Source of the DNA: Hyphomicrobiaceae bacterium | GTDB lineage: Bacteria > Pseudomonadota > Alphaproteobacteria > Rhizobiales > HXMU1428-3 | Reading direction: 5' to 3' | Length of the DNA: 41,034 bases | Assembly (NCBI GenBank): GCA_021775775.1 | Contig: JAJFHF010000205.1 | Location: forward strand, 1-41,034 | Shown: piece by piece, positions 7,114 through 15,536 of the stretch | Layout: each line of letters begins with the position of its first letter | Position numbering within the stretch: the first letter of the stretch is position 1 | Translations under genes and position numbers: made by a program | Notes under the pieces: model-generated | Seen by the model: only the letters and a program-made list of their open reading frames with translations | The model's database searches: none | Told to the model about the DNA's origin: nothing

Positions 7114-8274
7114 TTAGTCTCCTATATATTTGCGGGTGACACGTTCACCTTCACATTGGCGCCCAATGTTGGTTAGCACTTCATAACCGATGGTCGATGT
7201 GCGTTTGGCGACCTCATCTATCGAGATGTGGGGGCCTATAAGTTCAATGATCGTGCCCTCCTTTACCAAGGTCTCATCAATGTCTGTGACATCTATCATT
7301 GTAAGGTCCATTGTCACGGCTCCAATGATCGGGGCATACTGACCAGCAATGGCAACACGTCCATGTTCCTGGTTGCAGTCTTCTTGTCCACTATGCGCGC
7401 CATGAGGTCCTCTCAAAAAACCATCACCATAGCCAATAGCTGCCGTGGCAATGCGGCTAGTACGCTTTGCTTTCCAGTTTGCGCCGTAACTCACACTTTC
7501 ACCAGCTTTGATGGATTTGACCTGTATAATTTCTGTTTCTAAAGTTAGGACAGATTTAAATGGGTTTTCTAACGCACGATAGGGGTTGCCTCCATAAAGC
7601 CCAATACCGATGCGCGCCAGATCATAATGATAGTCGGTTCCGTTTAACAGACCAGCAGAGTTTGCCATTGATAATGGGACATCAATGAGAGAGGGGGGCC
7701 GCAAATTCATCAAATGATCGAAAGCTTCTTTTTGTTGCTTATTTTTCAGGTCTTGGGGGGTATCAGCACATGATAGATGGCTCATTATTAACCGCACATC
7801 TAAAGCGTCCAGCAAGGGGGGCGCTGAACACAGTTCTTGAAATTGTGCGCTAGAGAGCCCCAGACGGTTCATTCCTGTTTCCACTTGTAGGACAGCAGCG
7901 CGATAGCCAGACTTATTAGCAAACGCGACCCAGCGCTCAATATCTTCCAAACTGTTGAGAATTGGCGTCAAGCTATGGGCTGTAAATTGCCGTTCTTGCC
8001 CCGGTCTTACGCCATGAAAAACAATGATTTGTGCTTCTTTTGAGGGAATCACTTTGCGGATCATGACCCCTTCACAGGCATGAGCGACAAAAAATGTACG
8101 GCACCCTTCTTGCCAAAGGCGTCGCGCAACCTTTTGTGCTCCCATACCATAAGCATTGGCTTTTATAACCGCACCCAGTAGTACATCCGACTTTAGGTCC
8201 TGGCATTTTTGGTCAAAGACCCGCCAATTTTCAACCAAATGGTCGAGATTAATCGTCAAACAGGTCGATGGCAT
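7114..8274 (-). CDS. alr: Alanine racemase
   Basis: 386 residues from the ATG at 8274; a TTG seven codons earlier is less likely because AGAGAG sits just before the ATG. PLP-dependent interconversion of L- and D-alanine for peptidoglycan. The Schiff-base lysine is Lys38 in GAVIKANAYGMGA. The second-half catalytic region is SVSYGANWKAK, with ATAAIGYGDG after it. DLARIGIGLYGG and GAVTMDLTMID are further family segments. It is convergent with the pqq operon and unrelated to it in function. Confidence 0.95.
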   Translation of the reverse strand: MPSTCLTINLDHLVENWRVFDQKCQDLKSDVLLGAVIKANAYGMGAQKVARRLWQEGCRTFFVAHACEGVMIRKVIPSKEAQIIVFHGVRPGQERQFTAHSLTPILNSLEDIERWVAFANKSGYRAAVLQVETGMNRLGLSSAQFQELCSAPPLLDALDVRLIMSHLSCADTPQDLKNKQQKEAFDHLMNLRPPSLIDVPLSMANSAGLLNGTDYHYDLARIGIGLYGGNPYRALENPFKSVLTLETEIIQVKSIKAGESVSYGANWKAKRTSRIATAAIGYGDGFLRGPHGAHSGQEDCNQEHGRVAIAGQYAPIIGAVTMDLTMIDVTDIDETLVKEGTIIELIGPHISIDEVAKRTSTIGYEVLTNIGRQCEGERVTRKYIGD

Positions 8275-8657
8275 AACTCTCTCTTTTATGTTCAACTCAA
8301 ATGAAATGGTGAGGCTGTTTCACAAGAACATCGTGAACTTTAATCTTGTTTGCAAAAAAATGCTTTGGCCTCTTTAGTCCTCATTTTTTTTATGCTACAG
8401 TTAACCTAAGGTAAATTGAAATTTAATAGCCTGAACATTATCGCACACAAAATTCGTGTTCTTGAATTTGGTTAATTTCAGCTTATAGTGGATGAGTACT
8501 TAGTTAAAAGAAAATAAGGAATTTTATACTGATTTTATTACAGCTCATAAAAATTAACCGGCTCAAAAATTTTTGATTATGATTTCACTGATAACAGCAA
8601 ATGACTAATCGAGAAATGACTAATCAAGATTTTTGAATTCAATAAAGAGGAATAAAT
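8275..8657. other. Repeat-rich intergenic region between alr and the Lys/Arg-rich protein gene
   Basis: 383 bases, divergent promoters. It holds a 14-bp palindrome TCAAAAATTTTTGA at 8563-8576, a related TCAAGATTTTTGA at 8624-8636, and between them a 15-base direct repeat (AAATGACTAATC plus GAG or AAG) at 8599-8613 and 8614-8628. TTAACCTAAGG at 8402-8412 is at best a half CtrA box. GAGG at 8648-8651 is the ribosome binding site for the downstream gene. Confidence 0.45.
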
Positions 8658-9284
8658 ATGCTATTGCGTTTTCTCACTCTTGCGACTGTCAGTTTGACTT
8701 ACTTAACTGTGCAAGCGGTAAGTTCTACTGAGACGAAAAGCGAGAGACTTTCTGCTACCTCTGCATTTACTCATGAACACATAGCTGACCTTCCTAGTTT
8801 AAATCAAATTGCTATGCTTGGTAAAAATCAAGCCACACAAAGGGCCAAGCCCCCTTTGCCAAAATCTTTTAAGGTTGCCGTCTTAACTGCAAAAGCACAT
8901 CGTAAACTCCTTAAAAAAGCAAACTCAAAAAAAATTATAAAAAAGAAAAAGCGTTTTGTTCGCTTAGCTTACATGCCAAGCTCTTACAATCCCGCAAAAT
9001 TGAAAAAATCTAATTTACATCTAAAAAAACAAAAGACCAAATCTAAGGCCAAGCCCAAAAAGACCGTCACTTTAAATAAGAAGAAGAGAAAACTTTCAGC
9101 CCTTAAACGGCGCAAAATAAGACGCTCACGTGCCATAAAGCCAAAATATAGCCTTGGCGCACGCGTAGCCTCTAAAAAAGTTGCCAAATATAAAAAGAAA
9201 CGAGCTGCCAAAAGGAGACGGGCACGTAGAGTGCGCTATAAACCGGTCAATTACCATGCCGCTTTAAGTGGTGGTGTTTATTAA
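8658..9284 (+). CDS. Exported Lys/Arg-rich protein, unknown function
   Basis: 208 residues. The N-terminus MLLRFLTLATVSLTYLTVQA is a signal peptide or anchor. From about residue 62 to the end the chain is very basic: about 40 Lys and 17 Arg in some 146 residues with no Asp or Glu, in clusters such as KKIIKKKKRF, KKQKTKSKAKPKK, LKRRKIRRSR and KKKRAAKRRRARRVR. The tail is GGVY. It has the composition of a histone H1-like or cell-wall/DNA-binding polycation, but the signal peptide points to the periplasm or surface. A ribosome binding site (GAGG) and a terminator frame it as a single-gene unit. No known family is recognised. The high A content reflects AAA/AAG codons. Confidence 0.7.
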   Translation: MLLRFLTLATVSLTYLTVQAVSSTETKSERLSATSAFTHEHIADLPSLNQIAMLGKNQATQRAKPPLPKSFKVAVLTAKAHRKLLKKANSKKIIKKKKRFVRLAYMPSSYNPAKLKKSNLHLKKQKTKSKAKPKKTVTLNKKKRKLSALKRRKIRRSRAIKPKYSLGARVASKKVAKYKKKRAAKRRRARRVRYKPVNYHAALSGGVY

Positions 9285-9309
9285 ACCATTGCAGCCATTC
9301 AATTTATTA

Positions 9310-9352
9310 AAAAGGGCGTCCTTACTTTTAAAAGTTAAAGAGGCCCTTTTTT
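9310..9352 (+). terminator. Terminator after the Lys/Arg-rich protein gene
   Basis: AAAAGGGC pairs with GCCCTTTT. The loop contains a second palindrome, ACTTTTAAAAGT, and a T run follows. Confidence 0.75.
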
Positions 9353-9406
9353 AATGAATTACACACTGTGCCCTGTTGCCCTCACATTGCTCGGCTTACT
9401 CAGTTC

Positions 9407-9745
9407 TCATTTGATTTTTTTTTCGATTTGTGACACCGCCCATTTCAAATATGTGGCAGAGCCTCCCTTTATAGGTAAGCAAATTATGGCAGGCTCCTCA
9501 TAGTCATGATGGGTTTTAATGAATGTTATGAGCTGATCTTGACAGGATTTAATGGTTTTAATCACCATGATCACTTCTGAGGTTTCTTCAATATTACCTT
9601 CCCATTCATAAAAGCTGATTGCATCTGGAATGATATTTATACAAGCAGCCATCTGTGCTTTAATGGCTTTACTAGCAACCTCTTTAGCATTACTTAAACA
9701 GCCAAAAGTGACATAAATGATAATTGGCTCTTGATCCACTAGCAT
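9407..9745 (-). CDS. cutA: Divalent-cation tolerance protein CutA
   Basis: 112 residues from the ATG at 9745, which is preceded by GGAGG at 9753-9757 at proper spacing; the 32 extra upstream codons of the open frame have no ribosome binding site. CutA1 is a very stable trimeric protein of ferredoxin-like fold linked to copper tolerance. Family features are AKEVASKAIKAQMAACINIIP, FYEWEGNIEE, VIMVIKT, and YEEPAIICLPIKGGSATYLKWAV. It is divergent from nadK, sharing a 110-base promoter gap. Confidence 0.93.
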   Translation of the reverse strand: MLVDQEPIIIYVTFGCLSNAKEVASKAIKAQMAACINIIPDAISFYEWEGNIEETSEVIMVIKTIKSCQDQLITFIKTHHDYEEPAIICLPIKGGSATYLKWAVSQIEKKIK

Positions 9746-9854
9746 GATAAAACCTCCATTACTTTTAACTCTTATAAATAAAACTGTTAGGCAGTTTTCC
9801 ACAAAATGGGCAATATTAAATTTCATTTTAGCCTTAAACAAGTGACGATAAATA

Positions 9855-10634
9855 ATGAGCGAAAAAAAAATCTCACAGATTGCATTTGTAAGCGGTGAAA
9901 GCCGTGAGGCTGAAGAGGCCGTAAATCTATTAAAAAACCGCTACGGCAGTGCCTCTATTGAAAAGGCAGATGTTTTGGTCGCCCTTGGCGGTGATGGTGT
10001 TATGCTGCAAACATTGCACGCTACCATTGATAACCCCGTGCCTATTTATGGGATGAATTTTGGCTCTATTGGTTTTTTAATGAATGAATATAAAGAAGAT
10101 GACTTACTAGAACGCCTACAGATAGCTGAAGAAAGCATCATTCACCCTTTAAAGCTCACCGCTTATGATGGCTCTGGTTCTACACTTAAAGCTTTAGCGA
10201 TCAACGAGGTGTCATTATTTCGCCGTTCTCATCAAGCCGCAAAACTTCGTATTTCAGTTGATGGCCGGGTACGTTTAGAAGAGTTGATATGTGATGGTGC
10301 TATGGTTGCCACCCCTGCTGGTTCAACAGCCTATAATTTTTCAGCCCATGGCCCTATCTTGCCATTGGCGGCCCAGCTGTTAGCATTAACCCCAATTAGC
10401 CCCTTTCGGCCACGGCGTTGGCGCGGGGCCTTGTTATCGAACAAAGCAGTGGTGGATGTTGAGGTTTTAGAGAGTGTCAAACGCCCCGTTAGTGCGGTGG
10501 CCGATCATATTCAATTTGAAGATATTCGACGTGTTCAAATATCCGAGGCACCGGACTTTTCTTTACGTCTGTTGTTTGATCCCGGCCATGCTTTGGATGA
10601 ACGGATCCTCACTGAGCAATTCCACTATTCATAA
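9855..10634 (+). CDS. nadK: NAD kinase
   Basis: 259 residues, the short alphaproteobacterial form. It phosphorylates NAD to NADP in the cytoplasm. The ATP/NAD-binding motif GGDG is in [48 protein letters not shown], and [23 protein letters not shown] are the conserved substrate segments. The ribosome binding site is weak. The gene is divergent from cutA and stands alone. Confidence 0.96.
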   Translation: MSEKKISQIAFVSGESREAEEAVNLLKNRYGSASIEKADVLVALGGDGVMLQTLHATIDNPVPIYGMNFGSIGFLMNEYKEDDLLERLQIAEESIIHPLKLTAYDGSGSTLKALAINEVSLFRRSHQAAKLRISVDGRVRLEELICDGAMVATPAGSTAYNFSAHGPILPLAAQLLALTPISPFRPRRWRGALLSNKAVVDVEVLESVKRPVSAVADHIQFEDIRRVQISEAPDFSLRLLFDPGHALDERILTEQFHYS

Positions 10635-10710
10635 ATCCCATAGTTTTTATGCACTTAAAACCATTGTTTTGGCTAATATCACTCTTTTTTAAGTTGAGAA
10701 GCTGTACTTT

Positions 10711-10746
10711 TATGAAACTGTCAAAGGTTTCTTAAACTGTTTCATA
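10711..10746. repeat. Inverted repeat upstream of the receiver-domain gene
   Basis: TATGAAAC at 10711-10718 and GTTTCATA at 10739-10746 are exact complements 20 bases apart, and the arms share ACTGT next to them. It sits about 75-110 bases before the receiver-domain start, a plausible operator position. No regulator is identified. Confidence 0.4.
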
Positions 10747-10821
10747 TAAAACTTATTTTAAGCAGTTAGAGGAATTGTTCTTTTCACCTCATATTTTTTA
10801 AGTAAGTAGTGTACTGAGTCA

Positions 10822-11349
10822 ATGGCAAAAATCGACTTTGAAAAATTAAGATTTGTAGTTGCAGATGATAATGCGCATATGCGCCGTATTGTACGGACAC
10901 TTTTACGCGCATTTGGCTCTCGTGAAATATATGAGGTTGAAGATGGTGCCGCTGCTCTAGAAGCTGTGGAACATTTTATGCCAGATATCTTAATCACAGA
11001 TATTAAAATGCCAATTTTTGATGGCATTGAGCTAACCCAAATGATCCGCAATCCTGATGGATCAAAACACCCTTATATTCCCATTATTATGCTAACAGCT
11101 TATTCCGAACGCAAACGCGTTTTAATGGCGCGCGATGCAGGCGCTACGGAATTTTTATGTAAACCAGTTTCGGCCAATGCGCTCTATAAGCGTGTTCAAA
11201 ATGTCATCGAGAACCCACGACCTTTTATTAAAGTTAGCACGTATTTTGGGCCAGATCGGCGCAGAAATACTGACCCTAATTATAGTGGTGAAGAGAGACG
11301 GGAAACGGACCCTGAAGCCTTTGTAGTTGGTGATACCATTTCTATATAG
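10822..11349 (+). CDS. CheY-like response regulator with C-terminal extension
   Basis: 175 residues. The receiver domain covers residues 9-130 with acidic pair Asp15/Asp16, phosphoacceptor Asp60 (LITDIKMPIFDG), the switch Thr in IIMLTAY, and Lys in FLCKPVS. After it comes a 45-residue tail with the motif YFGPDRRR and a second GEERRETDP box, and no DNA-binding domain. Output is therefore probably by protein contact or phosphotransfer. It lies 24 bases before an Hpt gene, which is the likely phosphorelay partner. Chemotaxis or motility control is plausible, given the FlgJ-like lytic transglycosylase next door. Confidence 0.9.
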   Translation: MAKIDFEKLRFVVADDNAHMRRIVRTLLRAFGSREIYEVEDGAAALEAVEHFMPDILITDIKMPIFDGIELTQMIRNPDGSKHPYIPIIMLTAYSERKRVLMARDAGATEFLCKPVSANALYKRVQNVIENPRPFIKVSTYFGPDRRRNTDPNYSGEERRETDPEAFVVGDTISI

Positions 11350-11373
11350 ACTTCAAACCAGTAGGATTTTCAA

Positions 11374-11919
11374 ATGACCAAAAGTCGTTTTGCAGAAGCA
11401 ACAAATAACCCTGATATGATCGTTATTCCAGCGAATACCGAGTTGCGCGATCGTGTCGTTACTGGGGGTAGTCGTCATTCTGCCTATAAAAGTGCGATTA
11501 AAGCCGCAGAAGACGCCATTCAAGATCTAAGTGTTGAATTTGATGATTGGCTTAAAGAAGAGATTGAGCGTTTGATTTTGGTTTTTGATGCTTTAAAGGT
11601 AAGTGGCTGGAATGCGAAGATAAGTGATGAGATTTTCACCATTTCTCATGACATTAAAGGTCAGGCTACGACACTTGGTTACCCTGTCATCACTGATATT
11701 TGTGATACTTTATGTCATCTATTAGAAAAAACGCCTGATGTCAGCCATATCAGCCTTAACGTCATTGATCTATTTGTCTCTTCTATTCATAACATTGTGC
11801 AACAATGTCAACGTGGTGAAGAAAACAAAAAAGCAAATCATATTGCCCAAAGTTTGCGCATGATGGCTATGAAAATTCTTCAACAGGAGATGAAACGAGC
11901 CCAAGCTAAACCAGTTTAA
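11374..11919 (+). CDS. Histidine phosphotransfer (Hpt) domain protein
   Basis: 181 residues. The helical Hpt motif is FTISHDIKGQATTLGYP, with His92 as the phosphorylated residue (HxxKG). A predicted helix bundle surrounds it, and no kinase catalytic domain is present. It would shuttle phosphate to or from a receiver, most simply the CheY-like protein encoded 24 bases upstream with which it forms an operon. The stop is convergent with the lytic transglycosylase gene, 36 bases away, with a small AAAGATTT/AAATCTTT hairpin spanning the junction. Confidence 0.85.
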   Translation: MTKSRFAEATNNPDMIVIPANTELRDRVVTGGSRHSAYKSAIKAAEDAIQDLSVEFDDWLKEEIERLILVFDALKVSGWNAKISDEIFTISHDIKGQATTLGYPVITDICDTLCHLLEKTPDVSHISLNVIDLFVSSIHNIVQQCQRGEENKKANHIAQSLRMMAMKILQQEMKRAQAKPV

Positions 11920-11955
11920 GCTGTTGGCGAATGGGAGAACCAGTAAAAGATTTGT

Positions 11956-13095
11956 TTAAATCTTTGTCGTTGGCACTGACCCTTTTATGAATAAGCCCCC
12001 TTTTAAAAACAACTTAGGTGCTTTTTCTTGATTGTCCTTCACCGTCTCTAAAATTGGCCCTCGTTTAGTGGGTGGATGTGCTGAGCCAGCCGCTGGCGTT
12101 TCATTTTGAACCCGATTGCCCTGATAGCCTTGATCTAAAATTGCCCTTTGGCCCCATACACCAATTTGACCTTGCTTGGTCGTCCCCCTCGTTTCAGTGC
12201 CAGCTATTTTTTGAAAGGGTGTCACATTGGTTTTGCTCGTTGGTGGTGAATTAAAAAAACCTACCGCTTGAAACAGACTGTTATTCAACGAAGGCGAAAG
12301 CTTCTTTTGCATAGTCTCAACGTTTTTTTGAGCATCTACTCTGTTTTGAGTTAAATTCTGTTGAGGCGGATATGCCTCATTTGAAAAGCTGGCATCAACC
12401 CCAGCGGCCTTTTTATTGATGGCCACATTTGCATCCAACTGTTTTTGATTTTGTACATTCTTAAGGTCTGCGCCATTTATTTTTCCAACATTATGGCGGC
12501 GCACGAGGTTCTGATAAAGCCCTTTTACACTCACCGCTTTTCCCCGTTGATAAAATAAAGACTTGTTTGATCGTGCAGCTGATGGAAATAAATCAGCAGC
12601 TTTCATGGTGGGATTTACATTTGCCGCCTTGACTAACTTCCCCCCATTACCAGCTCCTAGAAAGTGAGCTATATAAAGTTCGCCAGATGTTGGTTTGCGG
12701 CTTAAAGTTTGCTCCATATGTTGGGCATTTAACTTTGTAAAGGCACCAGCCATGACCGATGCCACATCAGGGTTGTTCCGTAAATCTAGTATTTCACGCC
12801 GTTTGCCGGCATCTTCGACTACATATTTACCACTTTTGGTTTTGGAGATCTGTTTTGCTTGTTCCCCTAGCCCAAACTCATTGCCGTGCTCTTTGACCAT
12901 TTGTAACCATGTACTTTCAATAAATTGAAAAAGGCCTGAAGCGCTTGATGTTGGTGCTTTTACTGAGGGGCGAAACCCGCTTTCCCTGGCGGCTGTATCC
13001 ATCAAATATTGGAAATCCACCCCCGTTACAACGGAGGCTTTTTGCAGGGCATTGGTGATTTTTTGAGGAATGTGTCCTGTTGAATGCACTGCCAT
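11956..13095 (-). CDS. Lytic transglycosylase (SLT domain), FlgJ-like, no signal peptide
   Basis: 379 residues. The SLT domain occupies residues 1-180, with catalytic Glu38 in DTAARESGFRP, then SSASGLFQFIESTW and YIAHFLGAGNG. The remaining 200 residues are low-complexity, Asn/Gln/Lys-rich linker. The absence of a signal peptide is typical of alphaproteobacterial relatives thought to leave through the flagellar export apparatus. A perfect TTAA-N7-TTAAC box lies 70 bases before the start, consistent with CtrA control of flagellar genes. AAAGG serves as ribosome binding site. The phosphorelay pair on the opposite strand supports a motility context. The exact role is inferred. Confidence 0.85.
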   Translation of the reverse strand: MAVHSTGHIPQKITNALQKASVVTGVDFQYLMDTAARESGFRPSVKAPTSSASGLFQFIESTWLQMVKEHGNEFGLGEQAKQISKTKSGKYVVEDAGKRREILDLRNNPDVASVMAGAFTKLNAQHMEQTLSRKPTSGELYIAHFLGAGNGGKLVKAANVNPTMKAADLFPSAARSNKSLFYQRGKAVSVKGLYQNLVRRHNVGKINGADLKNVQNQKQLDANVAINKKAAGVDASFSNEAYPPQQNLTQNRVDAQKNVETMQKKLSPSLNNSLFQAVGFFNSPPTSKTNVTPFQKIAGTETRGTTKQGQIGVWGQRAILDQGYQGNRVQNETPAAGSAHPPTKRGPILETVKDNQEKAPKLFLKGGLFIKGSVPTTKI

Positions 13096-13164
13096 AATCT
13101 AAACCTTTTCAAATTACGCAATACAAGAGAGAATACATATGTTTAAGAGATTAGCCCTCCTTTC

Positions 13165-13180
13165 TTAATTCTAAATTAAC
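13165..13180 (-). promoter_or_regulatory. CtrA-type box (TTAA-N7-TTAAC)
   Basis: TTAATTCTAAATTAAC matches the full CtrA consensus on the plus strand; the core is palindromic. It lies 70 bases from the start of the lytic transglycosylase and 173 bases from the first vWA gene, so it could serve either. A match by chance in AT-rich spacer is not negligible. Confidence 0.5.
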
Positions 13181-13226
13181 AATATTTGGTCTGAACATAT
13201 TTTTTACCTCATTTATTGTCCATATT

Positions 13227-13275
13227 GGGTTAGTTTAGGGGCTACTTTTATGATCATGATGGCTTAAACTAACCC
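13227..13275. repeat. 11-bp inverted repeat in the divergent lytic transglycosylase / vWA promoter region
   Basis: GGGTTAGTTTA at 13227-13237 is the exact complement of TAAACTAACCC at 13265-13275. The 27-base spacer contains the palindrome ATGATCAT. No T run follows, so it is more likely a pair of operator half-sites or a DNA loop element than a terminator. Confidence 0.6.
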
Positions 13276-13352
13276 GTAAAATACGTAGATATTTAAAGAT
13301 CACGCTATAGGCCCGAACGGTTAAGATCGGGGCCCGCGTCACAGGAAAATAG

Positions 13353-15359
13353 ATGTTGTCTCACTTTGTTAATCGCTGCTTTTTTGCTTTGTTGTTGTCA
13401 ATGGTCATTTTCTTGGCGCCTCTTGTTGGTTTTGCTCAAACAAAATCAGATTTACCCAACACCATATTAATCCTGGATGGTTCTGGATCAATGTGGGGCA
13501 AAATTAAAGGGGGGCATAAAGTTGTCATTGCACGGCGCGCGATCGGAGCAAGTTTGAGTGCCTTTGAAGATCAGCTCAACTTTGGCTTAATGGCTTATGG
13601 CCACCGCCGCCGCGGGGCGTGTAATGATATTCAGTTAATAGAAGACCTAGCGAAACTCAATCCTCTTAAAATATCGCGCCGGGTGAAACGGGTTAAACCA
13701 TTGGGTAAGACCCCAATTACTGACGCCTTACTAAAGGCTATCACTCGTTTGCAAAAAGAGAAAACTGGGGGCAGCATCATTTTATTAACTGATGGGCCCG
13801 AGAATTGCCGACGTGACCCTTGTGCGTTGATAAATTCACAACTCGCCAAAGATCAAAACCTCACCGTTCATGTCATTGCATTCTCTATGCAGCCTAAAGA
13901 GGCTAAAAGTTTAGCCTGCCTAGCTAACAAATCTGGGGGGTTGTTTTTGAGTGCAAACACACAAAAACAACTTAGTGACGCCTTAAGCGCCACTCTTAAA
14001 GCCACTCTCAAAGGACCAGGGGCGGTCGCCGTTGTTGAACCGACCAAAAGCCGTGTCCAACGTATCAAAGCTGAACTTACCCTCACCGCCCGCCTTGGTC
14101 AGTCTTCTAGCGTTTTAAACGAAGGTCTTTTATGGAAACTTAATCGGCTAAACAATGAAAATTCTCCTGAAGAAGACATGCCCAGCTTAGGCAGTGCTAA
14201 AGGATCACCTACCTTTGATCTTAACGCCGGAGCTTATCGCGTAGTGGCACAATATCAAGGCTTTGAAATTACGAAGGATATTACTTTAAAAAAAGGTGAT
14301 ACACGTTCTGAACAAATTATTTTCAATCTCAATAGACTGCAATTGCCTGTTGGCTGGGCGAGCGCCAATAGCCGCTCTGGTTTTGGGAAACTGCTTTTGC
14401 AGCGCCAGGATACCAAAGAGATAGATGCGAAAACCACCCTGATTGAACTGACTGATAAAGAACAAACACAACTGATACCTGCTGGTGCTTATAAGTTAAT
14501 CGGTGTTGATAATGGTAATTTGCAAAGTTGGTTTATTCACGCCCAAGCTGGCAAGGTTACCTCTCTTCCCATATGGGAGAACACAGGGCGCTTACGTTTG
14601 GTCTTACGTGATGAAACAACAGGCGCGCCTCTAGAGGAACCTGTCGTTCGGATCTTTTCTCGGCGTGAGACAGACAAACAGACACCTCATGAAATACCCC
14701 AAAGCGCGTTGCAATTTGAGACGGCGCGATCAACTTCAAAGGCCCCTTTATTTGACCTGAAAGCTGGAAAATACTGGGCAAAAATTGACGATGGGTTTGC
14801 TTCAAAAATTGTAAATTTCGACATGCTAGCTAAACAGCTAACTAAGATCACAGTGGCGCTTGAACGAGCCACTCTTAATATTGGTTTTGAAAAAGATGAT
14901 CCTTTGACAAATCATACTCTTTCTATTTTTCAAATTAATAAAACTGGCCAGGAAACGCTCCTTGGTACCACGTCTCAATTAGATCAAAAACTCACGTTAC
15001 CACCTGGTCATTATCGTTTGTCATTAGTAACAGGACAGGCGGGTAACACGATTAATAAGACAGTTGAACTAAAAGCTGGTCATGCTCAAAAGGTTACTTT
15101 TTCAAATGTCACAACGCCGACTAGCTTTGTCATTAGCAATCGAGATGACCCTTTATCGCGTCATCAGATTTTTTGGCAATTGTTTGAAAAATCAGGGGCC
15201 TTGATTTGGCAAAGCACAAAACCGTACCCTCGTTTGCATTTGCCTAAAGGGGAGTATCATATAAAAGCCGAAATTGGAGATGATATCTATAGCCGTCAGT
15301 TTACCCTTAAAAATAAAGATAAGCTGGAACTCGATTTGGCAAACAGTTTACAAAAATAA
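13353..15359 (+). CDS. Exported von Willebrand factor A protein with repeated beta-sandwich tail (first of a pair)
   Basis: 668 residues. The signal peptide ends near VGFAQ. The vWA domain (about 35-230) has an intact MIDAS site: Asp42, Ser44 and Ser46 (DGSGSMW), Thr120 (GKTPITDAL) and Asp147 (LLTDGPENC). Cysteines at GACND, NCRRDPC and LACL recur in the next gene and probably form disulfides. From residue 280 on there are about five modules of one pattern, a G-x-Y strand followed by an AGK/KGD turn (GAYRVVAQY, GAYKLIGVD, GKYWAKIDD, GHYRLSLVT, GEYHIKAEI), like carboxypeptidase-regulatory beta-sandwiches. Likely a periplasmic or surface adhesive/assembly protein. No AAA ATPase partner is nearby. 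The exact function is unknown. Confidence 0.85.
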   Translation: MLSHFVNRCFFALLLSMVIFLAPLVGFAQTKSDLPNTILILDGSGSMWGKIKGGHKVVIARRAIGASLSAFEDQLNFGLMAYGHRRRGACNDIQLIEDLAKLNPLKISRRVKRVKPLGKTPITDALLKAITRLQKEKTGGSIILLTDGPENCRRDPCALINSQLAKDQNLTVHVIAFSMQPKEAKSLACLANKSGGLFLSANTQKQLSDALSATLKATLKGPGAVAVVEPTKSRVQRIKAELTLTARLGQSSSVLNEGLLWKLNRLNNENSPEEDMPSLGSAKGSPTFDLNAGAYRVVAQYQGFEITKDITLKKGDTRSEQIIFNLNRLQLPVGWASANSRSGFGKLLLQRQDTKEIDAKTTLIELTDKEQTQLIPAGAYKLIGVDNGNLQSWFIHAQAGKVTSLPIWENTGRLRLVLRDETTGAPLEEPVVRIFSRRETDKQTPHEIPQSALQFETARSTSKAPLFDLKAGKYWAKIDDGFASKIVNFDMLAKQLTKITVALERATLNIGFEKDDPLTNHTLSIFQINKTGQETLLGTTSQLDQKLTLPPGHYRLSLVTGQAGNTINKTVELKAGHAQKVTFSNVTTPTSFVISNRDDPLSRHQIFWQLFEKSGALIWQSTKPYPRLHLPKGEYHIKAEIGDDIYSRQFTLKNKDKLELDLANSLQK

Positions 15360-15536
15360 ACTTTATAAAAACCTTGCGTATAATCCCAGCTGTTATAAGC
15401 ATTGTGGTTGAACTCCCCCTTTTTGACGCGTAAATTAGACATACGATAAAAGTGATTCATTTTAAATTTCTTTTGCTGAATTTTCTTCCTAAGAGCTGTG
15501 CTCACTTAATTTGGCTGAAACTAGGTTGACTGAAAC

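Noticed and set aside
8402-8416. TTAACCTAAGGTAAA as a CtrA site
   Set aside because: Only three of four bases match in the second half, and the position relative to either gene is poor.
11946-11965. AAAGATTT/AAATCTTT hairpin between the Hpt and lytic transglycosylase genes as a terminator
   Set aside because: The stem is short and AT-only apart from one pair, no T run follows, and part of it is inside the lytic transglycosylase coding end.
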